From assembly GCF_002127325.2 (NCBI RefSeq), contig NC_035436.2, forward strand, positions 19,653,020-19,717,019: 64,000 nt of DNA. Direction: 5' to 3'. Shown one piece after another: positions 33,425 through 43,491 of this stretch (the first letter of the stretch is position 1; the number at the start of each line of letters is the position of its first letter). The position numbers were made by a program, and so were the translations under genes. Below the pieces are notes generated by a model. The model had not been told where the DNA came from. It saw only the letters and a list, made by a program, of their open reading frames with translations, and did not search any database. Origin of the DNA: Helianthus annuus. Lineage: Eukaryota; Streptophyta; Magnoliopsida; Asterales; Asteraceae.

Positions 33425-34786
33425 TATAACAACCCTAAAGAAAACCGACACCCTCATAAATTTTCCGACACCCTAAAAATATTTAAAATATCCCAATATG
33501 TCTTAAAATACCCCCCATACTTGAAAACAGCCCCGAATACCTTTTATATATTTAAAATTAATTAAAAATGGAATTTTTGGGGTTCAGGCATGCCGCGTGA
33601 GCCATCCCTCAACCCTTACATGGGCCGCGAGAAGGTAAAAGCTGGCGAAACCCTGGGCCGCCACGTGGCCCAACACATGTCGACCCAATACGCTGACACG
33701 GATTAGCTATACCATTGACTATCTTTGACGCGGGCCGCGTAGACCTTCGGCTACACCTTACGCGGGCCGCGTAAAAGTCAGAATGAGACCCTATAAGTAG
33801 CATGCATTGGCCTTCAGTCAGAAATCTTTCACGAATACTTTCTCTCTTGAATTTGTTAAGTAATAGGCATAATCTCGGGTATAATACCCCCCTAAATAAC
33901 GAAGTTCTGCTCCGTTGTAAGTATCATAACCCCTGGATACGTATTAGATACTCTGCCCGATTGATCTAGGGTTCTGTAACGGCTGTCGTGGTTCTGCCTG
34001 ACGTAGTCGTTGGAATGCCGTCTCGGGGAGGGTATTACTAATGTTAAAATGGGTTATTATACTAACACGTGTGCGTTTGTGTAATTTATAGATAATTCCC
34101 AGGGAACCCTTACTGAAAACCTAAGACAGCAATGTGAGTAATCTCCTTTTTGTAAATAGTTTTTACAAAACCTTAACTATTTTACAATGCAATTTAGCAG
34201 TGATTGAGTCTTTATAATTCTACGATTACTGCCGGTATGTTGGGGTTTTGTATACAAAATGTGAGACACGTTACCATTGGCCGAAGATTTAGCCAATGTG
34301 TAATATGACCCGCCAGTCAGGATTGACAGTACTGAATGAGTAATTGGGTAGATATAAACATTGTAATCGCTCTCAATACTGTTTAAATTAAATTAATGTT
34401 TCTCAATTAAACTGGGATTCACTCACCAGTATTTCCCACTTACAAATGTTTTTAAAACGCGTTTTAGGTAACACAATGTGAGAGCCAATCAGAAGCCAGC
34501 TGGACAACACTGAAGGCTTGGAAAAGTGGCTATAAAAGTTACCTAAATAAAGAAGACGTTTTATTTCATAAAAAATGGGATTTATCCCTATAAATCAGTT
34601 TGTAATGAAAACTTGGGTTTCATCCCAATATGTTTATTTATATAAAATATGGTGTTTTACTCTGATAAAATATTTCCTAACTACGATCCTGATGTAATTT
34701 CCACTGCCAAATTAATAAACACCGATACCACCAACACTGAGTTCGCGGCTGCCCGTTCCCGGGACAGATAGGGGGGGGTTGCGACA
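33425..34786 (+). repeat. 3' LTR of element 7 (1362 bp)
   Basis: Starts TATAACAACCC and ends TTGCGACA. It carries the palindrome cluster (33588-33774), a TATA-like CTATAAGTA (33791-33799) and the 62-bp segment missing from the 5' LTR. The purine-rich GGTGGGGAGAA directly before it (33414-33424) is the likely polypurine tract. Confidence 0.92.
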
Positions 34787-35138
34787 TCTGGATATGTCTT
34801 CAATCTATTCGTGAGTAGCAGGTTTTTGTTCAAAAATTTCGTTTATGGTATTTTGGAATTTGGTAAACCAAAAACCCGGAGTTTCTTCCGAAAATAGATC
34901 TAGACCAACCTGAGTTCCAGATTGAACTTCTGAGGCAACATAACACTGTACCTCATGACGAATCTCATTGTTAATAAATAACTTTCCCGTGATTCCGTCG
35001 ATCTGAAAAACACGAATTGAATTGTCCCTGTTTTCAGATCAAGGACCTGACGAGTAGAGTATCAGGACTTTTGTCATAGGGAATAGAGGATGAAAAGAAA
35101 TGAATCAAACGAGAAGATGAAATAAAAATTGAAGAATT

Positions 35139-35150
35139 GGTGGGCGCCAA
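35139..35150 (-). other. primer binding site, element 6
   Basis: TTGGCGCCCACC on the minus strand abuts the LTR end CTATTTTTCA. The same core occurs in Tat copies 1 and 2. Confidence 0.75.
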
Positions 35151-36180
35151 TGAAAAATAGTGGTTCGAATGACCGGAAACAATCAGACCAAGGGTTTAGT
35201 TCCTTCATAAAAGGGTTAGTCCTCTCGCTTGATTCGGGGGTTTGACCGAGCTTCCTCTCCGGTGGTCACTGCAAAACAGAAAGTTGTTAGACTCGCCATG
35301 GGGAGAATGGGGGTTCTCTCCGTGACCACCCTCCGGCGTGAGAACAAGTACAGTAATCTCGATGAAGAAGAAGAAGTAGTAAAAGTGAAGTGAGTGTAAC
35401 TTGTGAGATCATACCTGCAACGTCTTATTTATAACCGGTTTCTGGCAGGAAATTGGTGTGACAGAGGAAGTAACGGTAAGTATTTTCCGTAGGCAGTTAT
35501 TCCCTTACTAACATCACATCCATGCACACGGATCGCGAGTGTGATCGACGGCTGGAGATTGCCACGTGGAAAGTGGGTTTGTTGTAAATTGATCTTCAAA
35601 GGAGTGTCATCATCGTGATCAGATGAGCGTTCCAGATCATGCCATGTCACAGTTAGTTATAACTGAATGGTTGTGCACGATGAGCATTAACAACCTTCTA
35701 GAAGATCTACAGCTGTAAACCTTTATGCCCTTGTCATGTGTCTATTCTGTTGTAACCGAAAAAAAACACTTTTGTACAAGTCTTGATCCCAGGCGCGCGA
35801 AGATGTTCAGGATCTTATCTTCAAACCTAAATGTACCCTTGCGCGAGCCCGCGCAAGGGTGTTAGTTGAATGTTAGGTTTATCCTTTCTCCGACGTATGG
35901 TTATCGAAGATTGTTTTCTTTTATATTTTTTTTAGAACCGCTGCGCAGCCGCGCAGGGTTCTGTTAAAGGTGTTTCTTTAGGATAGGACTATGGTATGGC
36001 CTCGTGATCTTGCGCAAGGTTTCCTAGACCATGTTCCTTTGTCTTTGAATTGTTCCTTCTCGAATCCTGTTTAGGACAGCTGCTGCGCAGCCCGCGTATG
36101 GTCTCTATTCAATATGTTTTGGGATAAGGTTGTGGTATGGTCCAATGCGCCTGCACAAGGTTTTTGGGACCATACCCCTT
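35151..36180 (-). repeat. LTR of element 6 (approximate)
   Basis: The 3' end at 35151 is fixed by the PBS. A TATA box TTATAAATAAG is on the minus strand at 35424-35434. Upstream of it lies the palindrome cluster. The 5' end is placed near 36180 only because the GC-rich modules stop there. Confidence 0.55.
35792..36176 (-). repeat. GC-rich palindrome cluster in the element 6 LTR
   Basis: A perfect hairpin with 11-bp arms ACCCTTGCGCG and a 4-base loop at 35835-35860. Related words are CTGCGCAGCCGCGCAGGG near 35940-35957, TTGCGCAA at 36010-36017 and CTGCTGCGCAGCCCGCG near 36080-36096. A 10-bp-arm inverted pair (GGTATGGTCC at 36134-36143, its complement at 36167-36176) encloses another. The cluster starts about 360 bp upstream of the TATA box. 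Confidence 0.75.
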
Positions 36181-36479
36181 CGATAATTGTTTTAAAAATC
36201 TATATAATACATTAAATTCTGATGAATAACATACATATCATCATCACCATAATGATATCATCACCATAATGATACTTGATATATTTAAAAATGTAAATAT
36301 ATAATCTTAATCTCAAAAAAATAATTTTTTATTTCATAGCATATAAATATAAATAATTCCATCAAAATTTATATTACAAAAGAAAAGTTTATTTTTTAAA
36401 ATAATAAAGCAACTAGAATGAAACATTACTAAACAATAGTTAAAGGAAAATACTTAAAAGTTTTCAGGTATACATTTCG

Positions 36480-36625
36480 GGTAAACGGGTATCTAGTTTC
36501 GGGTAATTGGGTCGGGTATCATCTAATCCCATACCCGGCCCAATACTCGTCGGTTATCGGGTATACCCGTCCCAAATGCTTCGGGTATACCCATCGGATT
36601 CAAGTATTTTTGTCATCCCTTGCCT
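36480..36625. mobile_element. one-sided hAT-like remnant
   Basis: GGGTATACCC/CGGGTAT words repeat (36478-36600) and end in GTATTTTTGTCATCCCTTG. The complement CAAGGGATGACAAAAATAC is the kind of terminus seen in plant hAT non-autonomous elements. No matching left end was found, so this is a fragment. Confidence 0.4.
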
Positions 36626-37559
36626 AAGAAGGCTAAAGACATTTTAAAACCTCAATATTAGATTCAAATGAACTTTGATTGAATCCACTCCTGTTGTGTT
36701 GGAACTGGCTCGTCAAGTTTTACCATATTAGAGTTTAGGGTTTAGCTATGAATGTTTAATTTTTAGGTTTTAGCTTAAAGGTTTTGTTTTAGGGAACAAG
36801 GTTTAGCTTTAGGGCTTAGATTTAGGGATTAGGGTTCAACAAGTCGGTTGCAACGCTGCCGGAGTGAGTTCAATTAGAGTTCGTTTAAGCAAGTTTCCTA
36901 CGTTTCTTAGGTTATGATATATTTGAACTTGAGCATGGTTGTCACTGTCTCAAAGGACGAGTATCCGTCGAGTAATCTCTACAAGGTAGGCTGCCGAGAC
37001 AATTTTCTTCAACTCAGTCTAATTACTCGCTATCGATCAAACGAGATCAAGCTCGGCCATAATCCATCTAGTTGGTCAACCCGGTCCGAGTTTGACTTAA
37101 AAAAGGTAAAACATAATTCCTATGTCTACCATATTAAATAATGGATATTATTTTTCAAGGAATGAATATAAAATTTCAAAATATTTTACTATTTGAACAT
37201 TTATTTTTTATTTATGTTGATATTAACATATGTTGTTATAGATATTAGTAGACTTATGATATATGACATGTTTATAATTTCCTAAAAACTAATTTCTTTA
37301 TAATTTAACATGTCTAAGTAGTCACCGAGTACTTGCAACTCCCCCCCCCCCCCCGGCTGACCGACATGGGAGTGCCTAGGACTTCTGCAACCATGGTTTA
37401 AACTTCAAAGTCATGCAAGTCATGAATAACGCGGAATTGATTTGGGTAAATTTGATTGGTAATCTATTCCTTGCATGGTAGTGCTACCGAGCTTATAAAA
37501 TATGGGAGCTTATAATTTTTAGGGCACGTGTAACCTAGCAAGAGGAATTTATGCTTGAA
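36626..37559. other. AT-rich sequence without recognised genes
   Basis: I see no ORF with coding character; the 75-codon frame at 36914 has no recognisable motif. It contains GTTTAGGG-like degenerate short repeats (36730-36840) and a run of 14 C at 37341-37354. Confidence 0.5.
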
Positions 37560-37746
37560 TGTAACACCTCGTAAATTCGTGTCCGTTAATATACCGACAC
37601 GTGTCCCGTTGATCCTCGTTTATGCCACGTGTCGGCCGAGAGGGACATATTTTATCGTTATGTTATTTTGATAACCTCTGAACGACATTAGAAAGTGGAA
37701 GGGCTAAAAGTGTCAACATGCCAAAACTTTGGCCTCTGAGTGACCT

Positions 37747-37918
37747 TTACGGACCGTAAGCCTTAGTGCTTATGGACCGTAAGGATGTTGGAATGTTGTA
37801 GCTGACAGGCGGTTACAGACCGTAAGACCTTGTGGCTTACGGACCGTAACCAATTCAAAACCATGGGCGCCAGAGTGGCTTACGGATCGTAAGCACTTAT
37901 GCCATACTGTCCGTAAGG
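37747..37918 (+). repeat. TTACGGACCGTAAG palindrome cluster in the element 8 LTR
   Basis: Six copies of the palindrome TTACGGACCGTAAG with 0-3 changes: 37747-37760, 37770-37783, 37813-37826, 37836-37850, 37880-37893 and 37906-37917. It sits 165-335 bp upstream of the TATA-like box. Confidence 0.88.
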
Positions 37919-38809
37919 GACTGCCACTGGCAATTTTGTTTGGGAGTCAAGGCAGCCTGCCCTTGTGACACCTTTCACGCACAATGCCACTTCCTTGCAG
38001 CTCTTGCCACGACAATGGACACCTGGAAACATCCTACATCACCTCTAAACACCTGGATTGATCTTGTTCATACTCTCCAAGTATAAATAACGCCCTTGTG
38101 CTACCACCTTCCTTGCTCATTTCAATTTGTTCTCCTCTATACTCTATATTGGAAGTTCCTGATCTTTGGGAGCATCCTCTGAGTTCTTTTCCATCTATGG
38201 ATCACTAGTAAGTGTTCCATCCCTTATCTTTTTATTAAAGTCAAGCGTTTTCGATAAACGCTTTGACTTTCGGTTAAGACATTTATGGCCCAGCCATTTT
38301 CGTAACGAACATGGCTACATGATTGTAATTAGGTAGGTGTTAATCCCTCAATAGGGCACCTCCTAAGAATCACGTTTGCTTGGTCAATTGACGAGTCAAC
38401 TTATTATTAATTAAAAAGTCAAACGGGTCAGTTTTGAAAATAATCATAATTTGATAATGTAGGTGTTATAAAATGTGTTTTAACACTTTAATAACTTGGT
38501 AATAACTATTATAACATGTGTAAACATGTTCGGCTCGTCAATTCCAGGTTTAAGGTCGGTTCGCAACCGAAAGTCGCGAAGTTTGACTTCAGCTTTGACT
38601 TTCGATTCTGACCCGTTTTAGATTAGTTTGCTACTGATATAAGGTTGTATTATGATTATAATTTAACATAGCATAACCCTATGAGGTTAAATTACATGAG
38701 CATAATCATAATCTTAGTTTATGCACATGTTTCGTTATTATGCCAAACTTTGACTATTTTGCCCTTTTTATTAAAAATAAGGTTTTAAACACCAATGAAC
38801 TTGCAAATG

Positions 38810-39700
38810 ATTTACAAACTGATATGTTAATATAATTAACACATTATGATGTTATTATTCTGATAATAAACTGAGTTTTGTTAAAATATCGTAAATTATG
38901 CTTTTAAAAGACCAAAACGCCCTTTCGGCATTTAAAATGGTTTTAAACATAATTTCTTCACCAAAACTCATTACCTACTGATGTAATATCATAAGTAAAA
39001 TTATTTGGGATGTCAAGTCAGATTATAAACTGAGTTTACATACGAGTTCTTGTACTATGTCGATCAATGACGATAATGCCCTTAGGGCACATAAAATGGT
39101 GGTTTTAATCATGATTTCTATACAAAACCTTTTACCTACTGTTATGTTATTTTAAATAACATATTTTAAACATACAAACCTTATGATAACATCAGATTTC
39201 ATTAAACATCGCTTAAATCGTCATTTAGCGACTTAAACATAGTTTCGGCGCATAGTATGGTTTAAAACCATATTAACCAACCAAGACTTGTTACCTACTG
39301 ATTTTATAACTTATTTAAAATGTTCTTACAGTAGGTACATGTTATGAACTCAGAATCCCAAATAAGTCATTAAAACTATGTGTGAAATAACCAAAATGCC
39401 CCTACGGTGCATAGTTTGGTCATAAACTATAAATCGCACATATGTTTGATATCCTACTGATATTATATCATAAATTAAGTATTTTTCATAACATCATATT
39501 ACATACAAGTCCTTTTATACGTCACATAATGACCAAAACGCCCTTATGAGGCATAGTTTCATTTTAAAACGTTAACGGGCATATAAGTTGATATCCTACT
39601 GATATTACAACTTATTTAAAGTATAATGGCATATAGAACTTTTTCATGACTCATCCGGTTACCCGGTATCGCTTATATGTGTACGGTTAAGGTTATGTAA
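38810..39700 (+). repeat. degenerate tandem repeat of about 159 bp within the element 8 LTR
   Basis: The phrase (TTA/AT)CCTACTGAT followed by AT-rich sequence and then CCAAAACGCCCTTNNGGCAT recurs at about 38971, 39132, 39291, 39451 and 39592, with a weaker first copy near 38811. Spacing is 142-161 bp. Confidence 0.75.
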
Positions 39701-40840
39701 CTAGTTTACATAATTTAACCGAAACGGGTTTAACCTTATCATTTTTATCTCAAATTCCAGAATGTTATATGTTTACCCATATTATACAAGTCTTAGTACT
39801 TGTCGGGTTAAAACTACATTCTATTCCGGTCATCGCTTAATCTAGCATATCGTACCATTTTCATAAAGTTAAGTTAACCAGTCCAAGTCTACGACTTAAA
39901 TAGGAACCGTTAGCATTCTAATTGGTTATTTATACCATCATTCCAGACTAGAGCTTTCCAGTAAATGCTACCTACACTTAGTTAATTGATTACGGCTGAG
40001 CTATTTATAATTCTTGCATATTAAGACGAGTTTTAGCCCAGGTAAATACTCTTAACCTAATTTCCATATACGGGCTTGGGATATGGTAAATTATTACCGC
40101 TTGGTCGGGTATGGGATCAGTTAGCCGGATTGTGGTATAAAATCTACATAACTCGTTTTAATCTATTTTGTCTGATAACTTAAGCATTGGGGTTAACACG
40201 ACCATGTCATGGATATCCTCGGCTCATTTAATTTACTAATGTCCACGACCTAAGCACGGGGTGTAGGCATACACCTGACAGATGCTAATGCCAAATTATT
40301 TTTATATACTCCTTCGCGAGTTTAAGTGGTGTGTCGGTTAATCATGTTATTCGGTTTTTGCACTGGACCCCATATGTATTGACAGACCTGTAAAACTGTA
40401 TGCAAGATCATTTTGAATTGTCGCAAGTTATTTATAAAATTTTGTGCCTTGTCCACTTAAAACAATTTTGAAAAGATTTTCAAAATGTGTCGGTTATTTG
40501 TATTTATCAGTGACGTATTTTCAAAAGACTAAGTTACAGGTACAATACGAAAATAGGCTTGAAGCTGCTCGGTATTGACATAAGAGGATCTTGCAAATCC
40601 TTAGACATGCCTAAAGTCTATTGAACATCTTTTGTATATATTTACGTACCGCCTATGGATCTTTTATTACGAGCCGTCTATATGTTATTTTGAACTTTGA
40701 ACATTTCGGTTTGTAATAATATTAAACTCCAAGACTTCCGCTGTGTGGTGTTGTTTGGCTATGACAATACCAATCTTACGTCACGATACTCCCCACCTGG
40801 GCCCACCGGGATTTGGTTGGAAATTCAGGGTGTGACAGGT

Positions 40841-40853
40841 TGGTATCAGAGCC
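40841..40853 (+). other. initiator-Met tRNA primer binding site, element 8
   Basis: TGGTATCAGAGCC, three bases after the LTR end GTGTGACA. Confidence 0.92.
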
Positions 40854-41020
40854 AACGTTTGAGTGAATTAAACACTAGCCTTTTGCGCTTAATCTTAAAC
40901 ATACACAATAGCACATTCCTGAGACTTCTGAGTCTAGGCATTGACCTAGAATTTCTCATATCCTTAATAGGTTATTATTATTATTGTTTTTAACTTGTTT
41001 TTGAAGCAGGAAATATAAAT

Positions 41021-42160
41021 ATGCCACCTAGAGTTCGAGGACGTGGTGGAAAAGGAAAAGGTCCCATGAGAGGAGGGTCATCAATGCAAATACCTTCTCA
41101 TACGCACAGTTCAAATCCATATCAGGATTCGGGAGATTTTTCTTCCCCTTGGCAACCTGCGAGACATTCCATCTCGCATGAATACTCACAATCAAACTCT
41201 TTTAACTCCCATAACTCTCACCATTCTCACCACTCGCACCATTCACTCCCATCACTCCCATTCGTTTCAGGGAGAATTTGAACCAAACCAGTACGTCAAC
41301 ACTCCTCTAGCTAAGCAGAATCAGTTGGACCAACCAGCAGCATTGGACGAGGACTCCGATCCGGAGATGCCACCGTCGGGGTCGCATGGACACCCCATTG
41401 AGATATCAAGTGGTTCCACTTCATATGCGGGATCACCATATCGGGGTCCCAATGAATAGGACCAGTATTTGAGTCAATTCTATTTTACGAATACTCATTC
41501 TCGTCATTCTTCTACACCGCCACCGCCACTACCTCACAAGAGGACGTCCAAATGGAGCCGGTGGAACAACCTCAACCACATCCAGAAACCTCTAGGAGAA
41601 AATGTGGTGCACGTATGTCAGTACGTGCTGGACAACGATCGGGTTCGCTTCTACCTTTGCCCCAATCTTACCCCATTATTCATGAGGATCCACAAATGGG
41701 TGGACCCTCAAACACTTCACCTGTGGTGGACCCAACACCACAACCTGTGATTGAACCAATACCTTAACCGGTGGTTCAACCATCACCATCGGGTTTTGGT
41801 AACCCAATCCTTATGTATCCAGACACGCTTGGATACAATCCTTTGAACCCAACTACTGAGTCTGTGGATTTTAATTATCCCGAACCAGTGTAGGACCCTT
41901 ATATGCAAGCGGTCGTGCACAATGCACTTTACCCATCCTCTTTCCCTTCTACCTATCCAACTACTGGATATCCCAATTATGGGTACCAGTATCCGGTTGT
42001 GTCTCAACCACAACCTTCACCACCACCACAACTTGAGGCCATTCAAGAGGCCTTAGAACGGATGAGGGAAGTGCAGCGTCAGGCTGAGAAAACGGAGAAG
42101 AAGACGAACAAGTTCTTCAAGAAACTCTCCAAGTTGGTCAGAGGGAAGAATGATGAATGA
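41021..42160 (+). pseudogene. pre-gag ORF of element 8 (several frameshifts and stops)
   Basis: Begins ATG 41021 (MPPRVRGRGGKGKGPMRGG, a basic Arg/Gly-rich N-terminus). A His/Ser-rich repeat (NSHNSHHSHHSHHS) and a Pro-rich middle (EQPQPHPETSRRKCG; DPTPQPVIEPIP) follow. The last part encodes SQPQPSPPPQLEAIQEALERM, then a charged coiled coil ending FFKKLSKLVRGKNDE stop at 42158-42160. The frame changes near 41270 and 41460-41550, with stops at about 41766 and 41891. I know no domain. Like the pre-gag ORF of element 7, it lies between primer site and gag and ends in a helical segment. Confidence 0.6.
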
Positions 42161-42169
42161 TGTCCTTCT

Positions 42170-42265
42170 ATATTGTATTTTTTTTCTTTTAGTCCCTGCG
42201 TGGACATGTATTTTGTTTTAGTCCCTGCGTCGATATGTATTTCTTTTCAGTCCCTGCGTGGACAA
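42170..42265 (+). repeat. three tandem copies of TTTAGTCCCTGCGTGGACATG
   Basis: A unit of about 31 bp built on AGTCCCTGCGTGGACATGTA occurs three times directly after the pre-gag ORF of element 8, with few changes. Confidence 0.75.
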
Positions 42266-42350
42266 TTAGTTATGTTATATCAAGACCTGTTTAAGGCAAA
42301 TTTTGTAAACCTTATTTAAATTAATGAAAATTTTCTTTGGAATTATTATT

Positions 42351-43099
42351 TTGTTATAATATATGTATTTCATTACATCTTTTCAAGCGATCGTCTCGAT
42401 TTTAATTCGATCGGTATGGTATCGACACTCGATATAGTAACCAAAAGATACAAACAAAAAATAAAAGTAATGATATGACCAAAATGATGTCAACACGTGT
42501 TTTACAATGGTCGAAAGATGAAAACCATAAAAAACGAATATCGGTTCCAATAATAATGATACCAGTACCAATGTTGTTCGGTCGAAATCGACAGGGCATT
42601 GATGTTGCTAGGACGGTGTCAGTTTAGTTAGTCACGATAAGGGTATGGTACCAACACTCGCTATAGCTTACAATATATAAAATATACTCTATACTGCTAC
42701 CGAAATTTGTTCAAACAGTATTGGCTCGGTTCGTCACAATAAAAAACAAAAAAATCGATTATATTTTACCCGTTCGATTCAAACAAAACTTATATTTAAA
42801 TATAGATAAAAATAAGCATGTCGCAACATTATATTCGACATTTTATAAGGCAGTACTTGTATTATTAAAATAATGTAAAGGATAAACGGTGTCGACATAT
42901 AATAAAAATATTAAAACGTAGATAAAAAATAGACATGTCGTAACTGCATAGTCAAAATTTTATAAAACACCATATCATTTAACAGAAAAAAATATGTTTG
43001 ATTAATATAATAAAACAATTAAAAGCTAGAAAAATATAATAACATATATAATATTAATTTTGTTTACTATTCATCATCACTTTCTTTTCATATGTATAA
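42351..43099. other. AT-rich sequence flanking the Helitron
   Basis: No coding sequence seen. GGTATGGTATCGACACTCGA (42414 on) returns as GGTATGGTACCAACACTCGC (42643 on), a degenerate direct repeat about 230 bp apart. It ends TATGTATAA at 43099, the presumed Helitron target (A/T). Confidence 0.5.
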
Positions 43100-43130
43100 C
43101 TAGATGGATTGACCTGCGCTTCACGGCAGG
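43100..43130 (-). other. Helitron 3' terminal hairpin and CTAG end
   Basis: Arms CCTGC/GCAGG at 43130-43126 and 43117-43113 on the minus strand, with CTAG ending at 43100. The base beyond is T on that strand, consistent with insertion between A and T. Confidence 0.8.
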
Positions 43131-43187
43131 AAATTAGTTGTGGATTAGAGGTGCAACTTGCTTTTCATGGAACTGATTGCAAGGTTT

Positions 43188-43267
43188 GGTTACAAAATGT
43201 GATTGCTACATACAAAAGGCAGCCCATGGTTACAAAATGTGATTGCTACATACAAAAGGCAGCCCAT
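43188..43267. repeat. perfect 40-bp tandem duplication
   Basis: GGTTACAAAATGTG...GGCAGCCCAT occurs at 43188-43227 and is repeated without change at 43228-43267, in the Helitron 3' non-coding tail. The lack of divergence implies a recent slippage or repair event. Confidence 0.92.
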
Positions 43268-43491
43268 GGTTTTGTCGAACGTATCATAAGTTTATTTACA
43301 ACAACTACTTCAGTTAATTGAGATGTACAAAACGTAGTGCATTCTGATGCAGTTGGTTGCATTCTTTTAGTTGGGCTGGTATTTGTTAGTGGCCTATTCC
43401 GGGAACCTGAGTTTCTTGGTGTCGCTTACGCCTTCTGTGCATTTTGATCACAGTCATTAGTAATGTTGTATTTGTTAAAAGTGGGCTTAAG

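Larger units (their letters stand above)
26370..34786 (+). mobile_element. element 7: full-length chromovirus-like Ty3/gypsy retrotransposon (8.4 kb)
   Basis: 5' LTR 26370-27669, initiator-Met primer site 27675-27687, pre-gag ORF, gag, protease, RT, RNase H, integrase with a chromodomain-like C-terminus, 3' LTR 33425-34786. Flanks are ACTGG on the left and TCTGG on the right, a target duplication with one mismatch. The LTRs differ at roughly fifty positions by eye (about 4%) plus one 62-bp indel, so it is older than Tat copy 3. It splits element 6. Confidence 0.93.
34787..36180 (-). mobile_element. element 6, part b: gag start, primer site and LTR
   Basis: Minus-strand continuation of element 6 after the element 7 insertion. 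From right to left: LTR (about 36180 to 35151), PBS 35150-35139, leader, and a short gag piece on the minus strand (about 35030-34808, with VQSGTQVGLDLFSEETPGFW). Most of gag is absent between 34787 and 26369, so element 6 had already lost it. The outer LTR edge is not certain. Confidence 0.65.
37560..40837 (+). repeat. 5' LTR of element 8 (3278 bp)
   Basis: TGTAACACCTCG at the start and GGGTGTGACA at the end, three bases before the TGGTATCAGAGCC primer site. TATA-like GTATAAATAA at 38081-38090. It contains a palindrome cluster (37747-37918) and a tandem repeat of about 159 bp (38810-39700). Confidence 0.88.
37560..42350 (+). mobile_element. element 8: Tekay-like retrotransposon, 5' part
   Basis: A 3.28-kb 5' LTR (37560-40837), initiator-Met primer site and a broken pre-gag ORF. 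There is no gag or pol: the sequence turns AT-rich and unrelated around 42300-42400. The right end is a truncation. Lineage is inferred from the TGTAACACC start, the primer and the similar pre-gag layout of element 7. Confidence 0.8.

Noticed and set aside
37341..37354. Run of 14 C as a regulatory G-tract
   Set aside because: A simple homopolymer with no neighbouring G-runs; could also be an assembly artefact.
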